Of a DNA stretch of 64,000 nucleotides, positions 61,843 through 64,000 are shown piece by piece. The stretch is from Fodinicurvata sediminis DSM 21159. Lineage in GTDB: Bacteria; Pseudomonadota; Alphaproteobacteria; Kiloniellales; DSM-21159. Location of the stretch: assembly GCF_000420625.1 (NCBI RefSeq), contig NZ_ATVH01000014.1, positions 186,001 to 250,000 of the forward strand, read 5' to 3'. Each line of letters begins with the position of its first letter. Within the stretch, counting starts at the first letter, position 1. Below the pieces are notes generated by a model. It did no database searches. It was given only the letters and a program-made list of their open reading frames with translations, and was not told where the DNA came from. Made by a program: the position numbers and the translations under genes.

Positions 61843-64000
<2,158 letters not shown>

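Overview
The window is chromosomal DNA of an alphaproteobacterium. The evidence is a permuted two-piece tmRNA gene with the tag ANDNYAEARLAA, CarD, an NDUFA12-type complex I accessory subunit, SspB, B12-dependent ribonucleotide reductase, ThyX and the gene run bepA-like/dsbA-like/aroQ/accB/accC/aat. A Rhodospirillales/Kiloniellales-like host would fit, but this is inference from gene content alone.

Region 1 (1-12445) is clearly more AT-rich than the rest and reads as accessory DNA ending at a tRNA-Arg(CCT) gene. It carries one long leftward operon: an RpiR-type regulator, a Tat-exported peptide-type binding protein, a class III aminotransferase, a carbon-nitrogen hydrolase of the beta-ureidopropionase/N-carbamoyl amidase type, a phosphotriesterase-related amidohydrolase, and the DppBCDF-like ABC transporter (last gene cut by the window edge). 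A cluster of TTGC/GCAA inverted repeats lies just upstream of the regulator. Beyond it come a decayed IS66-type insertion sequence, an N-acyl-D-amino-acid deacylase gene, and a chimera of IS5-like and IS481-like transposase fragments with duplicated IS481-type end repeats abutting the tRNA gene. Together the genes look like an import and catabolism module for an N-acylated or N-carbamoylated amino compound; the substrate cannot be read from sequence.

Region 2 (12446-30146) is GC-rich core chromosome: proline iminopeptidase, a methyltransferase-TM-FG-GAP fusion of unusual architecture, a SNase-like protein and an M48 lipoprotein protease in one transcription unit, a YbfB-type transporter, rpoH with an inverted repeat in its leader, a PPP-phosphatase-like protein that has lost most metal ligands, carD, fdxA, a DUF938 methyltransferase, a divergent gamma-glutamyltransferase, then bepA-like, dsbA-like, aroQ, accB, accC and aat.

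Region 3 (30147-50022) has nrdJ with candidate NrdR boxes, a DMT transporter coupled to a DUF6352-like gene, NDUFA12, mlaD, DUF2155, RidA, a glutamine-synthetase-family enzyme, a small toxin-antitoxin locus whose toxin gene is frameshifted, a nitrilase-superfamily protein, membrane proteins, a GT2-folM-like-folB operon, sspB, ssrA, thyX, an M24 aminopeptidase P and a tandem DUF1127 protein closed by a strong terminator. The FolM-like reductase, FolB and ThyX sit close together, consistent with a DHFR-light folate metabolism.

Region 4 (50023-64000) holds an MFS transporter, rarD, pyruvate kinase coupled to a glycerate/hydroxypyruvate kinase-type gene, an FCD-type GntR regulator, a two-block pentapeptide-repeat protein, an endonuclease/exonuclease/phosphatase, a cardiolipin-synthase-like phospholipase D, an HdeD-like membrane protein, an EamA transporter, ligA and the 3' end of a probable recN.
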